A DNA stretch of 64,000 nt from Nocardia neocaledoniensis (GTDB lineage Bacteria > Actinomycetota > Actinomycetes > Mycobacteriales > Mycobacteriaceae): NCBI RefSeq assembly GCF_029868625.1, contig NZ_JARWOJ010000399.1, forward strand, positions 1-64,000, read 5' to 3'. How positions within the stretch are numbered: the first letter of the stretch is position 1; the number at the start of each line of letters is the position of its first letter. A program made the position numbers and the translations under genes. Shown one piece after another: positions 1-8,384 of the stretch. Under the pieces are notes generated by a model, which made no database searches, was not told where the DNA came from, and saw nothing but the letters and a program-made list of their open reading frames with translations.

Positions 1-57
1 GCCGGTCAGGTGCCGCGGCGTAGGCGACGAAGGAGCAAGCCGCGGTGCCTGACCGGC
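1..57. terminator. Palindromic hairpin downstream of the catabolic operon
   Basis: A 19-base arm (1-19) pairs with 39-57 except for two adjacent mismatches, leaving a 19-base loop. It lies just beyond the stop codon of the last gene of the minus-strand operon, so it could terminate that transcript. There is no clear T-run. The loop contains GTAGGCGACG, similar to the loop of the palindrome inserted in the biotin carboxylase gene near 2550, so a dispersed REP-like element is an alternative. The element may extend left of the window. Confidence 0.5.
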
Positions 58-99
58 GGGACACGAGGGGCCGCCGACTCGAGCGCGCCAGCGCTCCAA

Positions 100-1260
100 C
101 TAATACGAGCGCGGCAGGCCCAGCGAGTGCTGTGCCACGAAGTTCAGGATCATCTCCCGGCTCACCGGGGCGATGCGCATGATGCGCGCCGCCTGCAGCA
201 TCGCCGACAGACCGACCTCCTTGGTCAGCCCCGAACCGCCGTGGGTCTGGATCGCCTGGTCCAGCGCCTTGATGCTGGCCTCGGCGGCCGCGTACTTGGC
301 CATGTTCGCGGCTTCGGCGGCGCCGAACTCGTCACCGGCGTCGTAGAGGGTGGCGGCCTTCTGCATCATCAGCTTGGCCAGTTCCAGTTCGATCTTGATC
401 TGCGCCAGCGGATGCGAGATGCCCTGGTGCGCACCGATCGGTGTCTTCCAGACGGTGCGTTCCTTGGCGTACTCCACCGCGCGGTCGATGGCGTAGCGGC
501 CGAGACCGATGGCCATGGCCGAGCCCATGATGCGCTCGGGGTTGAGGCCGGCGAAGAGCTGGGCGATGGCCGCGTCCTCGGAGCCGACGAGGGCGTCGGC
601 GGGCAGGCGCACGTCGTCGAAGAACAGGGTGTACTGGTGGTCCGGCTCGATGACGTCCATCTCCTGGACGTTCTTGACCAGGCCGGGCGCGTCGACCGGG
701 ACGATGAACAGCGCGGGCTTGAGCTTGCCGGTCTTGTGGTCCTCGGTGCGCGAGACCACCAGGATCGCCTCGGCCTGGTCGACGCCCGAGATGAAGATCT
801 TGCGGCCGTTGAGAATCCAGTCCGAGCCGTCGCGGCGGGCGGTGGTGGTGATCTGGTGCGAGTTGGAACCGGCGTCGGGTTCGGTGATCGCGAAGACCAT
901 CTTCGACGAGCCGTCGGCGAGCTTGGGCAGCCAGGTCTGCTTCTGCGCGTCGGTGCCGTACTTGGTGATGATGGTGCCGCAGATGGCCGGGGAGACGACC
1001 ATCAGCAGCAGGCCCGCGCCCTGCGCCGAGAGTTCCTCCTGCACCAGCGCCAGCTCGTACATGCCCGCGCCACCGCCGCCGTACTCCTCGGGCAGGTTCA
1101 CGCCGAGGAAGCCGAGCTTGCCCGCCTCGTCCCACAGTTCGCTCAGCGGCTCGTTCTTGCGCGAGAGCGGCAGCACGTAGTCGCGGTAGTTGTACTTGGC
1201 CGCCAGGGACGCGACCGCCCCGCGCAGCGCCTTCTGCTCTTCGGTTTCGTGGAAGCTCAT
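100..1260 (-). CDS. Acyl-CoA dehydrogenase, IVD-type catalytic Glu
   Basis: 386 aa FAD-dependent acyl-CoA dehydrogenase, predicted to introduce an alpha,beta double bond into an acyl-CoA. The start MSFHETEEQ overlaps the carboxylase stop by 4 nt. The usual N-terminal helical, middle beta (FAITEPDAGSNS) and C-terminal helical parts are present. At the common C-terminal catalytic site (normally YEGT), the sequence reads RIAPVSREM, so that Glu is absent. An isovaleryl-CoA-dehydrogenase-type Glu is present in GLNPERIM, which suits a branched-chain substrate. It is the last gene of the five-gene operon. The exact substrate cannot be read from the sequence. Confidence 0.9.
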   Translation of the reverse strand: MSFHETEEQKALRGAVASLAAKYNYRDYVLPLSRKNEPLSELWDEAGKLGFLGVNLPEEYGGGGAGMYELALVQEELSAQGAGLLLMVVSPAICGTIITKYGTDAQKQTWLPKLADGSSKMVFAITEPDAGSNSHQITTTARRDGSDWILNGRKIFISGVDQAEAILVVSRTEDHKTGKLKPALFIVPVDAPGLVKNVQEMDVIEPDHQYTLFFDDVRLPADALVGSEDAAIAQLFAGLNPERIMGSAMAIGLGRYAIDRAVEYAKERTVWKTPIGAHQGISHPLAQIKIELELAKLMMQKAATLYDAGDEFGAAEAANMAKYAAAEASIKALDQAIQTHGGSGLTKEVGLSAMLQAARIMRIAPVSREMILNFVAQHSLGLPRSY

Positions 1261-3329
1261 GCCTGCTCCTGCTCTTCTTCCTCGACGACGGCGAGGACGG
1301 TTCCGACCTCGACCTGCTGGCCGACGGTCACGTTCAACGCACTGAGAACGCCGGTGGCCGGCGCGACGATGGTGTGCTCCATCTTCATGGCTTCCAGCCA
1401 CAGGATCGGCTGGCCCTGTTCGACGTGATCGCCCTCGGCGGCGCCGAGCCGGATCACGCTGCCGGGCATGGGCGCGAGCAGCGAACCGGCCGCGACCTGC
1501 TCGGACGGGTCGGTGAAGCGCGGCAGCCTGCGCACGGCCACGGGGCCGAGCGGCGAGTCGACCGCGACCAGGTCGTCGTAGCGGGCGATCTCGAACTGGC
1601 GGCGCACCGGGCCACGCTCACCCGGCACCGCGAGCACGACGCGATGAGGCGTCGCGGAGATCAGTTCCAGGCCGTCGTGGCCCTCGACCGTCACGGCACC
1701 GGAGCGGTCGAACCGGTAGCGCACCTCATGGGTCCCGCTGACGCGACTCTCATAGGACTTGCGCTGCGGCTCCGACGCCAGGTTGCGCCAGCCGCTGGGC
1801 GCCAGCCCGCCGAAGCGGTTGGCGGCGTGGTTGGCGGCCGAATCGGCCAGGGCGGCGGCGACGATCGAGAGCGCCTCGTCGGCCTCCGACACCAGCGGCG
1901 CCGACAGCGCGGCCAGGTCGTGGGTGGCGAAGAAGGCGGTGTCGGTGTCACCGGCGAGGAACGCGGGGTGCCGCAGCACGCGCACGAGCAGGTCGCGGTT
2001 GGTGACCAGGCCGTGCAGTTTGGCGCGCTGGAGCGCGGTGGCGAGCAGATGCGCCGCCTCGGCACGGGTTTCGGCGTAGGAGATGACCTTGGCCAGCATC
2101 GGGTCGTAGTGCACGCCCACGACCGAGCCGTCGACGACACCGGTGTCCAGGCGCACACCCGGCTGGTCGAGCACGGTGAACTCGCCTGCGGTGAAGGGAA
2201 TCTCGATCTTGTGCACCGGACCGCTCTGCGGCTGCCAGTCCTGCGCCGGGTCCTCGGCGTAGAGCCTGACCTCGATCGAGTGGCCGCGCAGGGCAGGCTG
2301 GGTCGCGGGCAGCGGCAGACCGGAGGCCACCTGCAGCTGCAGGCGAACCAGGTCCAGTCCGGTGGTCTGCTCGGTGACCGGATGTTCCACCTGCAGGCGG
2401 GTGTTCATCTCCAGGAAGAAGAAGTCACCCTTCTCGTCGGCCAGGAACTCGACGGTGCCCGCGCCCTCGTAGCCGATCGCCTCGGCGGCCAGCCGGGCCG
2501 CCTCGAACAGCCGATCGCGCGTGCTCTGCCCATCGGCGCTGTTCGCGGAGCCTGCGTGGCTACGCTCCGCTACCGCCTCCGGCCCCTGAGCTCGCAGCGC
2601 GTCGATCTTCTCGACCAGCGGCGACGGGGCTTCCTCGACGACCTTCTGATGCCGACGCTGGATCGAGCACTCCCGCTCGCCGACGGCCCAGGTCTTGCCG
2701 AAAGTGTCGGACATGACCTGGACTTCGATGTGGCGACCGGTCTCGAGGTAGCGCTCGCAGAACACCGTCGGATCACCGAAGGCCGACTCGGCTTCGCGCT
2801 GGGCGGCGGCGATCTGGTCGTTCAGGTCACCCAGTTCCCGCACCACGCGCATACCGCGACCGCCGCCACCGGCGGAGGCCTTGATGAGCACGGGCAGGTG
2901 CGCCTCGGTGACCTCGGCCGGATCGAGTTCGGCGAGGACGGGGACACCGGCGGCGTCCATCATCTTCTTCGACTCGACCTTCGAGCCCATCTGCTCGATG
3001 GCGGCGACCGGCGGTCCGATCCACACCAGGCCGGCGTCGAGCACCGAACGCGCGAATTCGGCGTTCTCGGAAAGGAATCCGTAGCCGGGGTGGATGGCGT
3101 CGGCACCGGCCGACAGCGCCGCCTCGATGATCAGCTCACCCCGGAGGTAGGTCTCGGCGGGGGTGTTGCCGGGCAGCCGGACGGCGGCGTCGGCCTCGGC
3201 CACATGCGGGGCCGACGCGTCAGCGTCCGAGTACACCGCGGTGGTGCCGATACCCATCCGGCGGCAGGTGGCGAACACGCGGCGCGCGATCTCACCCCGG
3301 TTGGCGACAAGAACATTGGTGATTGCCAT
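1257..3329 (-). CDS. Acyl-CoA carboxylase alpha subunit (biotin carboxylase + BCCP)
   Basis: 690 aa. It starts MAITNVLVANRGEIARR, the standard biotin carboxylase N-terminus. The ATP-grasp domain has the Gly-rich loop KASAGGGGRGM and the motif EMNTRLQVEHPVTE. The C-terminal biotinyl domain carries LEAMKMEH, whose Lys is the biotin site. With the beta subunit 11 nt upstream it should carboxylate a CoA ester using ATP and bicarbonate; the neighbours suggest a methylcrotonyl- or geranyl-CoA-like substrate rather than acetyl-CoA. The protein has an odd in-frame insertion of about 23 residues after EEAPSPLVEKIDALRAQ, described separately. The 4-nt overlap with the next gene implies translational coupling. 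Confidence 0.93.
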   Translation of the reverse strand: MAITNVLVANRGEIARRVFATCRRMGIGTTAVYSDADASAPHVAEADAAVRLPGNTPAETYLRGELIIEAALSAGADAIHPGYGFLSENAEFARSVLDAGLVWIGPPVAAIEQMGSKVESKKMMDAAGVPVLAELDPAEVTEAHLPVLIKASAGGGGRGMRVVRELGDLNDQIAAAQREAESAFGDPTVFCERYLETGRHIEVQVMSDTFGKTWAVGERECSIQRRHQKVVEEAPSPLVEKIDALRAQGPEAVAERSHAGSANSADGQSTRDRLFEAARLAAEAIGYEGAGTVEFLADEKGDFFFLEMNTRLQVEHPVTEQTTGLDLVRLQLQVASGLPLPATQPALRGHSIEVRLYAEDPAQDWQPQSGPVHKIEIPFTAGEFTVLDQPGVRLDTGVVDGSVVGVHYDPMLAKVISYAETRAEAAHLLATALQRAKLHGLVTNRDLLVRVLRHPAFLAGDTDTAFFATHDLAALSAPLVSEADEALSIVAAALADSAANHAANRFGGLAPSGWRNLASEPQRKSYESRVSGTHEVRYRFDRSGAVTVEGHDGLELISATPHRVVLAVPGERGPVRRQFEIARYDDLVAVDSPLGPVAVRRLPRFTDPSEQVAAGSLLAPMPGSVIRLGAAEGDHVEQGQPILWLEAMKMEHTIVAPATGVLSALNVTVGQQVEVGTVLAVVEEEEQEQA
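2523..2590 (-). repeat. In-frame palindromic insertion in the carboxylase gene
   Basis: This segment encodes GPEAVAERSHAGSANSADG plus a few residues, at a place where biotin carboxylases normally run from SPLV through a short helix straight into AARxxAxAIGYxGAGTVEF. Its DNA contains a perfect 7-bp stem (GCGGAGC and GCTCCGC) around a loop starting GTAGCCACGCAG. That loop resembles the hairpin loop at 20-38. It looks like a small mobile palindromic element accommodated in frame. Confidence 0.5.
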
Positions 3330-3340
3330 GTTGGGCCGCC

Positions 3341-4939
3341 TCACATTCGGAAGACGCCGAAGCCCTCGGCGCCCTGGATCGGTGCCGTGTGGATGGCCGA
3401 CAGCGCCATCCCCAGCACGGTGCGGGTGTCACGGGGGTCGATGATGCCGTCGTCGAAAAGCCTGCCCGACAAGAACATCGGCATCGCCTCCGCCTCGATC
3501 TGCGCCTCGACCATGGCGGCCAGGCCTGCGGCGGCCTCCTCGTCGAACGGCAGGCCCTTGGCCTCGGCCGCGCCGCGCTGCACGATCGTGAGCACGCCGC
3601 CCAGCTGCGCGCCGCCCATCACGGCCGACTTCGCGCTCGGCCACGCGAACAGGAAGCGCGGGTTGAACGCGCGACCGCACATGCCGTAGTGGCCCGCGCC
3701 GTAGGAGGCGCCGATCAGCAGTGAGATGTGCGGGACCTTCGAGTTGGCCACCGCGTTGATCATCATCGCGCCGTGCTTGATGATGCCGCCGTGCTCGTAG
3801 TCCTTGCCGACCATGTAGCCGGTGGTGTTGTGCAGGAACAGCAGTGGCGTGTTCTTCTTGTTCGCCAGCTGGATGAACTGGGTGGCCTTCTGCGATTCCT
3901 CGGAGAACAGCACACCGCGCGCGTTGGCCAGGATGCCGATCGGGAAGCCGTTGATCTCGGCCCAGCCGGTGACCAGGCTGGAGCCGTAGAGCGGCTTGAA
4001 CTCGTCGAAGTCGGAGCCGTCGACGACGCGGGCGATCACTTCGCGCGGATCGAACGGGATCTTCAGATCCGAGGGCACGATGCCGAGCAGTTCCTCGGGA
4101 TCGTAGAGCGGCGAGATCACCTCGGCGCGCGGCTCGGGCCCCTGCTTCTTCCAGTTCAGCCTGCGCACGATGCCGCGGCCGATGCGGATGGCGTCCTGCT
4201 CGTCGGCGGCCATGTAGTCGGCCAGACCCGAAGTGCGGGCGTGCATCTCGGCACCGCCGAGGGTCTCGTCATCGGAGTCCTCGCCGGTGGCCATCTTCAC
4301 CAGCGGCGGGCCGGCCAGGAAGACCTTCGCGCCCTCCTTGACCATCACCACGTAGTCGGACATGCCGGGGATGTAGGCGCCACCGGCGGTGGAGTTGCCG
4401 AAAACCAGGGAGATGGTGGGAATTCCGGCCGCCGAGGCCTGGGTGAGGTCGCGGAACATCGCGCCGCCGGGGATGAAGACTTCCTTCTGCGTAGGCAGAT
4501 CGGCGCCGCCGGACTCCACCAGCGAGATCACCGGCAGGCGGTTCTCCCGGACGATGTCGTTGATGCGCAAGGTCTTGCGCAGCGTCCACGGATTGGACGT
4601 GCCGCCGCGCACGGTCGGATCGGGCGCGACGATCATGCACTCGACGCCCTCCACGATGCCGATGCCGGCGATCGTGGACGCACCGACATGGAAGTCGCTG
4701 CCCCAGGCCGCGAGCGGGCACAGTTCGAGGAACGGCGAGTCCTCGTCGAGCAGCAACTCGATGCGCTCACGCGCGGTGAGCTTGCCGCGCTTGTGATGAC
4801 GGGCCACCTTCTCGGGGCCGCCACCGGCGATGGCCTTGGCGAACTCGGCCTCGACCTCGGTGAGCTTGGTCGCCATCGCCTCCGCGGCCGCGGTGTACTC
4901 GGGCGAGGCGGTGTCGAGGGTGGAACGGAAGGTCGTCAC
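3341..4939 (-). CDS. Acyl-CoA carboxylase beta (carboxyltransferase) subunit
   Basis: 532 aa, starting at a GTG (VTTFRSTLDT) that overlaps the upstream dehydrogenase stop as GTGA. It has both crotonase-like halves of a carboxyltransferase. LVESGGADLPTQKEVF, NSTAGGAYIPGMSDY and FLAGPPLVKMATGE are typical of methylcrotonyl/geranyl-CoA carboxylase beta subunits (LiuB/AtuC) rather than propionyl-CoA PccB. It transfers carboxyl from biotin on the alpha subunit encoded immediately downstream to the acyl-CoA. The family call is firm, while geranyl- versus methylcrotonyl-CoA specificity is inferred from the AtuA-like neighbour only. Confidence 0.92.
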   Translation of the reverse strand: MTTFRSTLDTASPEYTAAAEAMATKLTEVEAEFAKAIAGGGPEKVARHHKRGKLTARERIELLLDEDSPFLELCPLAAWGSDFHVGASTIAGIGIVEGVECMIVAPDPTVRGGTSNPWTLRKTLRINDIVRENRLPVISLVESGGADLPTQKEVFIPGGAMFRDLTQASAAGIPTISLVFGNSTAGGAYIPGMSDYVVMVKEGAKVFLAGPPLVKMATGEDSDDETLGGAEMHARTSGLADYMAADEQDAIRIGRGIVRRLNWKKQGPEPRAEVISPLYDPEELLGIVPSDLKIPFDPREVIARVVDGSDFDEFKPLYGSSLVTGWAEINGFPIGILANARGVLFSEESQKATQFIQLANKKNTPLLFLHNTTGYMVGKDYEHGGIIKHGAMMINAVANSKVPHISLLIGASYGAGHYGMCGRAFNPRFLFAWPSAKSAVMGGAQLGGVLTIVQRGAAEAKGLPFDEEAAAGLAAMVEAQIEAEAMPMFLSGRLFDDGIIDPRDTRTVLGMALSAIHTAPIQGAEGFGVFRM

Positions 4940-6087
4940 GACTGGTACCCCAATACTTTCGACGCCAGCATGGTCAGGATCTCGTTGGTGCCGCCGCCGA
5001 TGCCGATGATGCGGATGTCGCGGTAGATGCGCTCCACCTCGGACTCGCGCATGTAGCCCATGCCGCCGTGCAACTGGACGGCCTGGTTGGCGACCCACTC
5101 CACGGTCTCGACGGCGGTGTTCTTCGCGAAGCAGACCTCGGCGATCAGGCCCTGCTCGCCGTTGTCCACGCGCTCGACCAGCGAGCGGGTGTACACGCGG
5201 GCGATGTCGACGCGGCGAGCCATCTCGGTAAGCGTCATCTGCACCGACTGGCGGCTGATCAGCGGGCGCCCGAAGGTCTCCCGGTTGCGGCACCACTCGA
5301 GGGTGAGGTCGAGGGCGCGCTGGGCCATCGAGTACGCCTGTACGGCCAGGCCGACCCGCTCGCTGACGAACGCGCTGGCGATCTGCGCGAATCCGGAGTT
5401 CTCCGCGCCGACCAGGTTGGTCGCGGGCACCCGAACATCGGTGAACGACAGCTCCCCGGTGTCCGAGGCCAGCCAGCCCATCTTCTCCAGCTTGCGGGTC
5501 ACCTCGAAACCCGGCGTGTCGGTGGGCACGATGATCAGCGAGACACCGGCGGCGCCGGGCCCACCCGTCCGCACGGCGGTGACGATGAAATCGGCGCGGC
5601 AGGCCGAGGTGATGAAGGTCTTGGCGCCGTTGATGATGAAGTCGTCGCCGTCGCGCACCGCCGAGGTGGTGAGGTGGCCGACATCGGAGCCGCCGCCGGG
5701 CTCGGTGATGGCCAGTGAGCCGATCAGGTCACCGGACAGGGTCGGCTTCACCCAGCGGTCGATCTGCTCCTGGTTGCCCGAAGCGATGATGTGCGGCAAC
5801 GAGATACCGCAGGTGAACAGCGAGGCCCAGGTGCCGCCGGAGGCGCCGGCGTAGTGGAACTCCTCCCCCACGATCACGCCGTCGATCGCGGAACCGCCCT
5901 CACCACCGGCGAATTCGGGGTACTCGATGCCGAGCAGGCCGAGTTCACCGGCCTTCTTGTGCAGCTCGCGCGGCAGAGCGCCCTCGCGCTCCCAGGTGTC
6001 CAGATCGGGCAGGATCTCCCGCTCGACGAACCCGCGCACGGTGGCGCGCAGCTCTTTTCGTTCCGGCGTGTCCCAAACAGATGTCAT
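4936..6087 (-). CDS. Acyl-CoA dehydrogenase (AtuD/IVD-like)
   Basis: 383 aa acyl-CoA dehydrogenase beginning MTSVWDTPERKELR. The flavin/substrate segment LAITEPGGGSDVGHL and the C-terminal HGGMGYMRE are present. The late catalytic site reads GIGGGTNEIL, so the usual Glu is a Gly, but FVSERVGLA supplies the isovaleryl-type Glu. Both dehydrogenases of this operon therefore share that arrangement, which supports branched acyl-CoA substrates. It overlaps its neighbours by 4 nt on each side. Confidence 0.9.
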   Translation of the reverse strand: MTSVWDTPERKELRATVRGFVEREILPDLDTWEREGALPRELHKKAGELGLLGIEYPEFAGGEGGSAIDGVIVGEEFHYAGASGGTWASLFTCGISLPHIIASGNQEQIDRWVKPTLSGDLIGSLAITEPGGGSDVGHLTTSAVRDGDDFIINGAKTFITSACRADFIVTAVRTGGPGAAGVSLIIVPTDTPGFEVTRKLEKMGWLASDTGELSFTDVRVPATNLVGAENSGFAQIASAFVSERVGLAVQAYSMAQRALDLTLEWCRNRETFGRPLISRQSVQMTLTEMARRVDIARVYTRSLVERVDNGEQGLIAEVCFAKNTAVETVEWVANQAVQLHGGMGYMRESEVERIYRDIRIIGIGGGTNEILTMLASKVLGYQS

Positions 6088-7799
6088 GCGAGCAGCTCCG
6101 TCGGCATGTCGATGTGGCGGGAGCGCAGCCATTCGCCGAGCCCCTTGGCCTGCGGGTCGAAACGTGCCTGGTAGGCGACGCCCTTGCCGAGCAGACCGGA
6201 AATGATGAAGTTGACCGCGCGCAGGTTCGGCAGCACGTGCCGGGTGACGGTGAGTTCGGCCGTCTCGGGCAGCAGTTCGCGCAGCTTCCCGACCGTGAGG
6301 GTGTGCACCAGCCAGCGCCACTGCGCGTCGGTGCGCACCCAGACGCCGATGTTCGCGTCGCCGCCCTTGTCACCGCTGCGGGCGAGCGCGATCGTGCCGA
6401 GCGGGACGCGGGTGGTCTCCGACGGCGGCAGCTCGGCGGGCAGGTCCGGTTCGGAAACCGGTTCCAGTACAGCGGTTTCGGCGGCGGGATCGATGGCGAC
6501 GCGGGTGCCGTCGGCCAGCACGGCGGTGTGCGGCACCTCGTGCGCGTCGACGAAGCCAGGGGTGAAGATGCCGTAGGGCGAGCCGTTGCCGGGCAGCGCG
6601 GTGAAACTCGCGCCGGGGTAGCTGGCCAGTGCCAATTCCACGGCGACACTGGAGAACGCGCGCCCGACCTTGTTCGGGTCGGGGTCGCGCACCACACAGC
6701 GCAGGATGGCGCTGGCCTGTTCCTCCGTCTCGGCGTCGGGTCGGTCGAGCCGGGCGAGAGTCCAGCTGAGTTCGGCGGGCTTGTCCGGCAGCCAGGACTC
6801 CAGCTGTCGTCGCGCCAGGGCGGCTTTGGCCTCGATGTCGAGGCCGGTGAGGATGAACGACATCTCGTTGCGGAACCCGCCGAGGGTGTTCAGCGAGACT
6901 TTGAGCTGCGGCGGCGGCGCCTCGCCGGTGACCCCGCTGATCAGCACCCGATCCGCGCCCTCCTGGCTGAGCGTGATGCTGTCGAGCCGGGTGGTGACGT
7001 CGGGGCCCGCGTAGCGCGCGCTCTGGATCTCGTACATGAGCTGGGCTTCGACGGTGTCGACGGTGACCGCGCCGCCGGTCCCGTCGTGCTTGGTGATCAC
7101 GCTCGACCCGTCGCGGCGGATCTCGGCGATCGGGAAGCCGGGGCGGCCCAGGTCGGCGAGTTCGGTGAAGAAGGCGAAGTTGCCGCCGGTGGCCTGGGTG
7201 CTGCACTCGATGACGTGTCCGGCCACCACCGCGCCGGCCAGGGCGTCGTAGTCCGTGCGGCCCCAGCCGAAGTGCGCCGCGGCCGGGCCGACGATCACCG
7301 AGGCATCGGTGACGCGGCCGGTGACGACGATGTCGGCCCCGGAGTTCAGGCACTCGACGATGCCCCACGCGCCCAGGTAGGCGTTGGCGGTGAGCGGCTG
7401 GCCGAGGCCGAGCTCGCCGGCGCGCGCGACCAGGTCGTCGCCCTCCACGTGCGCGATCTTGGCGTCCAGCCCCAGGTCGGCGGCGACCTTGCGCAGCCGC
7501 TCGGCCAGGCCGGCCGGGTTCAGGCCGCCCGCGTTGGTGACGATCTGCACGTTCTTCTCGAGCGCGAGGCCGAGGCAGTCCTCGATCTGCTTCACGAAGG
7601 TCTTGGCATAGCCGAGGCTCGGGTCCTTCATCCGGTCGCGGCCGAGGATGAGCATGGTGAGTTCGGCGAGATAGTCGCCGGTCAGGACGTCGAGCTCGCC
7701 GCCTTCCAGCATCTCGCGCATCGCGCTGAGCCGGTCGCCGTAGAACCCGGAGCAGTTGCCGATCCGGATCAGGTCCGGGTTCGCCGAGAGTGCACTCAT
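6084..7799 (-). CDS. AtuA-family (DUF1446) protein
   Basis: 571 aa, first gene of the operon. The start MSALSANPDLIRIGNCSGFYGDRLSA matches the family N-terminus. The body has the DUF1446 region (NAGGLNPAGLAERL, NAYLGAWGIVECL, GADIVVTGRVTDASV) and a C-terminal small domain with LARSGDKGGDANIGVW. In Pseudomonas, AtuA is encoded with the geranyl-CoA carboxylase and acyl-CoA dehydrogenases of acyclic terpene degradation, but its reaction is not established. The co-operonic carboxylase and dehydrogenases here reproduce that context. The start lies 34 nt from a palindromic candidate operator. Confidence 0.88.
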   Translation of the reverse strand: MSALSANPDLIRIGNCSGFYGDRLSAMREMLEGGELDVLTGDYLAELTMLILGRDRMKDPSLGYAKTFVKQIEDCLGLALEKNVQIVTNAGGLNPAGLAERLRKVAADLGLDAKIAHVEGDDLVARAGELGLGQPLTANAYLGAWGIVECLNSGADIVVTGRVTDASVIVGPAAAHFGWGRTDYDALAGAVVAGHVIECSTQATGGNFAFFTELADLGRPGFPIAEIRRDGSSVITKHDGTGGAVTVDTVEAQLMYEIQSARYAGPDVTTRLDSITLSQEGADRVLISGVTGEAPPPQLKVSLNTLGGFRNEMSFILTGLDIEAKAALARRQLESWLPDKPAELSWTLARLDRPDAETEEQASAILRCVVRDPDPNKVGRAFSSVAVELALASYPGASFTALPGNGSPYGIFTPGFVDAHEVPHTAVLADGTRVAIDPAAETAVLEPVSEPDLPAELPPSETTRVPLGTIALARSGDKGGDANIGVWVRTDAQWRWLVHTLTVGKLRELLPETAELTVTRHVLPNLRAVNFIISGLLGKGVAYQARFDPQAKGLGEWLRSRHIDMPTELLA

Positions 7800-7832
7800 G
7801 AACCCCAGGATCACACCGGGTCCGGAAAAAAG

Positions 7833-7848
7833 CAAGCATGCGTGCTTG
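7833..7848. promoter_or_regulatory. Palindromic candidate operator, AtuA operon
   Basis: CAAGCA-TGCG-TGCTTG is a perfect 6-bp inverted repeat in an A/T-rich stretch between the divergent AtuA-like gene and the small membrane protein gene at 7884. Its position and size fit a TetR- or GntR-type repressor controlling the catabolic operon. No such regulator gene lies next to it in this window, so the cognate protein is unknown. Confidence 0.55.
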
Positions 7849-7883
7849 TTAATTACGAGCAATTCACCAGGCAAGATGGGGAC

Positions 7884-8039
7884 ATGTCGTCCTCCACCGC
7901 CGTCATCCTGCTGTTCGCCCTCGCCGGGTTCCTCATCGGCGGCGCCTTCACCACCTGGAAGACCAACCGATCGATGTCGATCGGCCTGCTCGTCGCCGCG
8001 GTCATGGCCGCCGTTGGCGCACTCCTCTGGCTGCAATAG
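7884..8039 (+). CDS. Small two-helix membrane protein
   Basis: 51 aa. Two hydrophobic segments, about residues 5-23 (STAVILLFALAGFLIGGAF) and 33-50, flank a short loop with Lys and Arg. No known function is recognised. It diverges from the AtuA-like operon and shares its upstream palindrome, so the two may be co-regulated, but it could equally be an unrelated neighbour. Confidence 0.6.
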   Translation: MSSSTAVILLFALAGFLIGGAFTTWKTNRSMSIGLLVAAVMAAVGALLWLQ

Positions 8040-8142
8040 CGCCACCAAGACTTTCGCAAGGGTGAGCCAAGACCGTCGCGATCAGCTTCCGGCAGTCTTG
8101 TCGTCCGGCCCAGCGGCCGCCTCAGCTCCGGGGGAAACACCC

Positions 8143-8382
8143 ATGTTCGATTGGTACGTCGGCCTGCTCGCGTTCAGCGGCATCGCGATGCTCGTCATGG
8201 CCGATATCGGCAACGGGCAGGGCGAGTTCGCCCGCTACCTGATCTTCTTCCAGGCGTTCATCCTGCCGGTGCTGCTGGCGGTCAACTTCGTCCGCTCGAC
8301 CGACTGGACCGCGTTGACCACCCGTCCGACGCCGACCCAGCAGGCCTGGCGCGCCTACCAGCGCGGGCAGCAGCGGCACTGA
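8143..8382 (+). CDS. Small membrane protein
   Basis: 79 aa beginning MFDWYVGLLAFSGIAMLVM, preceded by a G-rich ribosome binding site (gggggaaacacccATG). Two predicted membrane helices, about residues 5-20 and 33-50, are followed by a polar, basic C-terminal tail. It is not a family I recognise. It ends 2 nt before the convergent stop codon of the cyclase gene. Confidence 0.6.
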   Translation: MFDWYVGLLAFSGIAMLVMADIGNGQGEFARYLIFFQAFILPVLLAVNFVRSTDWTALTTRPTPTQQAWRAYQRGQQRH

Positions 8383-8384
8383 GC

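Noticed and set aside
10-1428. Long plus-strand open frame opposite the first acyl-CoA dehydrogenase
   Set aside because: Arg/Gly/Ala-biased shadow of a clearly conserved gene on the other strand; the same applies to the long frames opposite the carboxylase, purA, FUSC and Rv0361-like genes.
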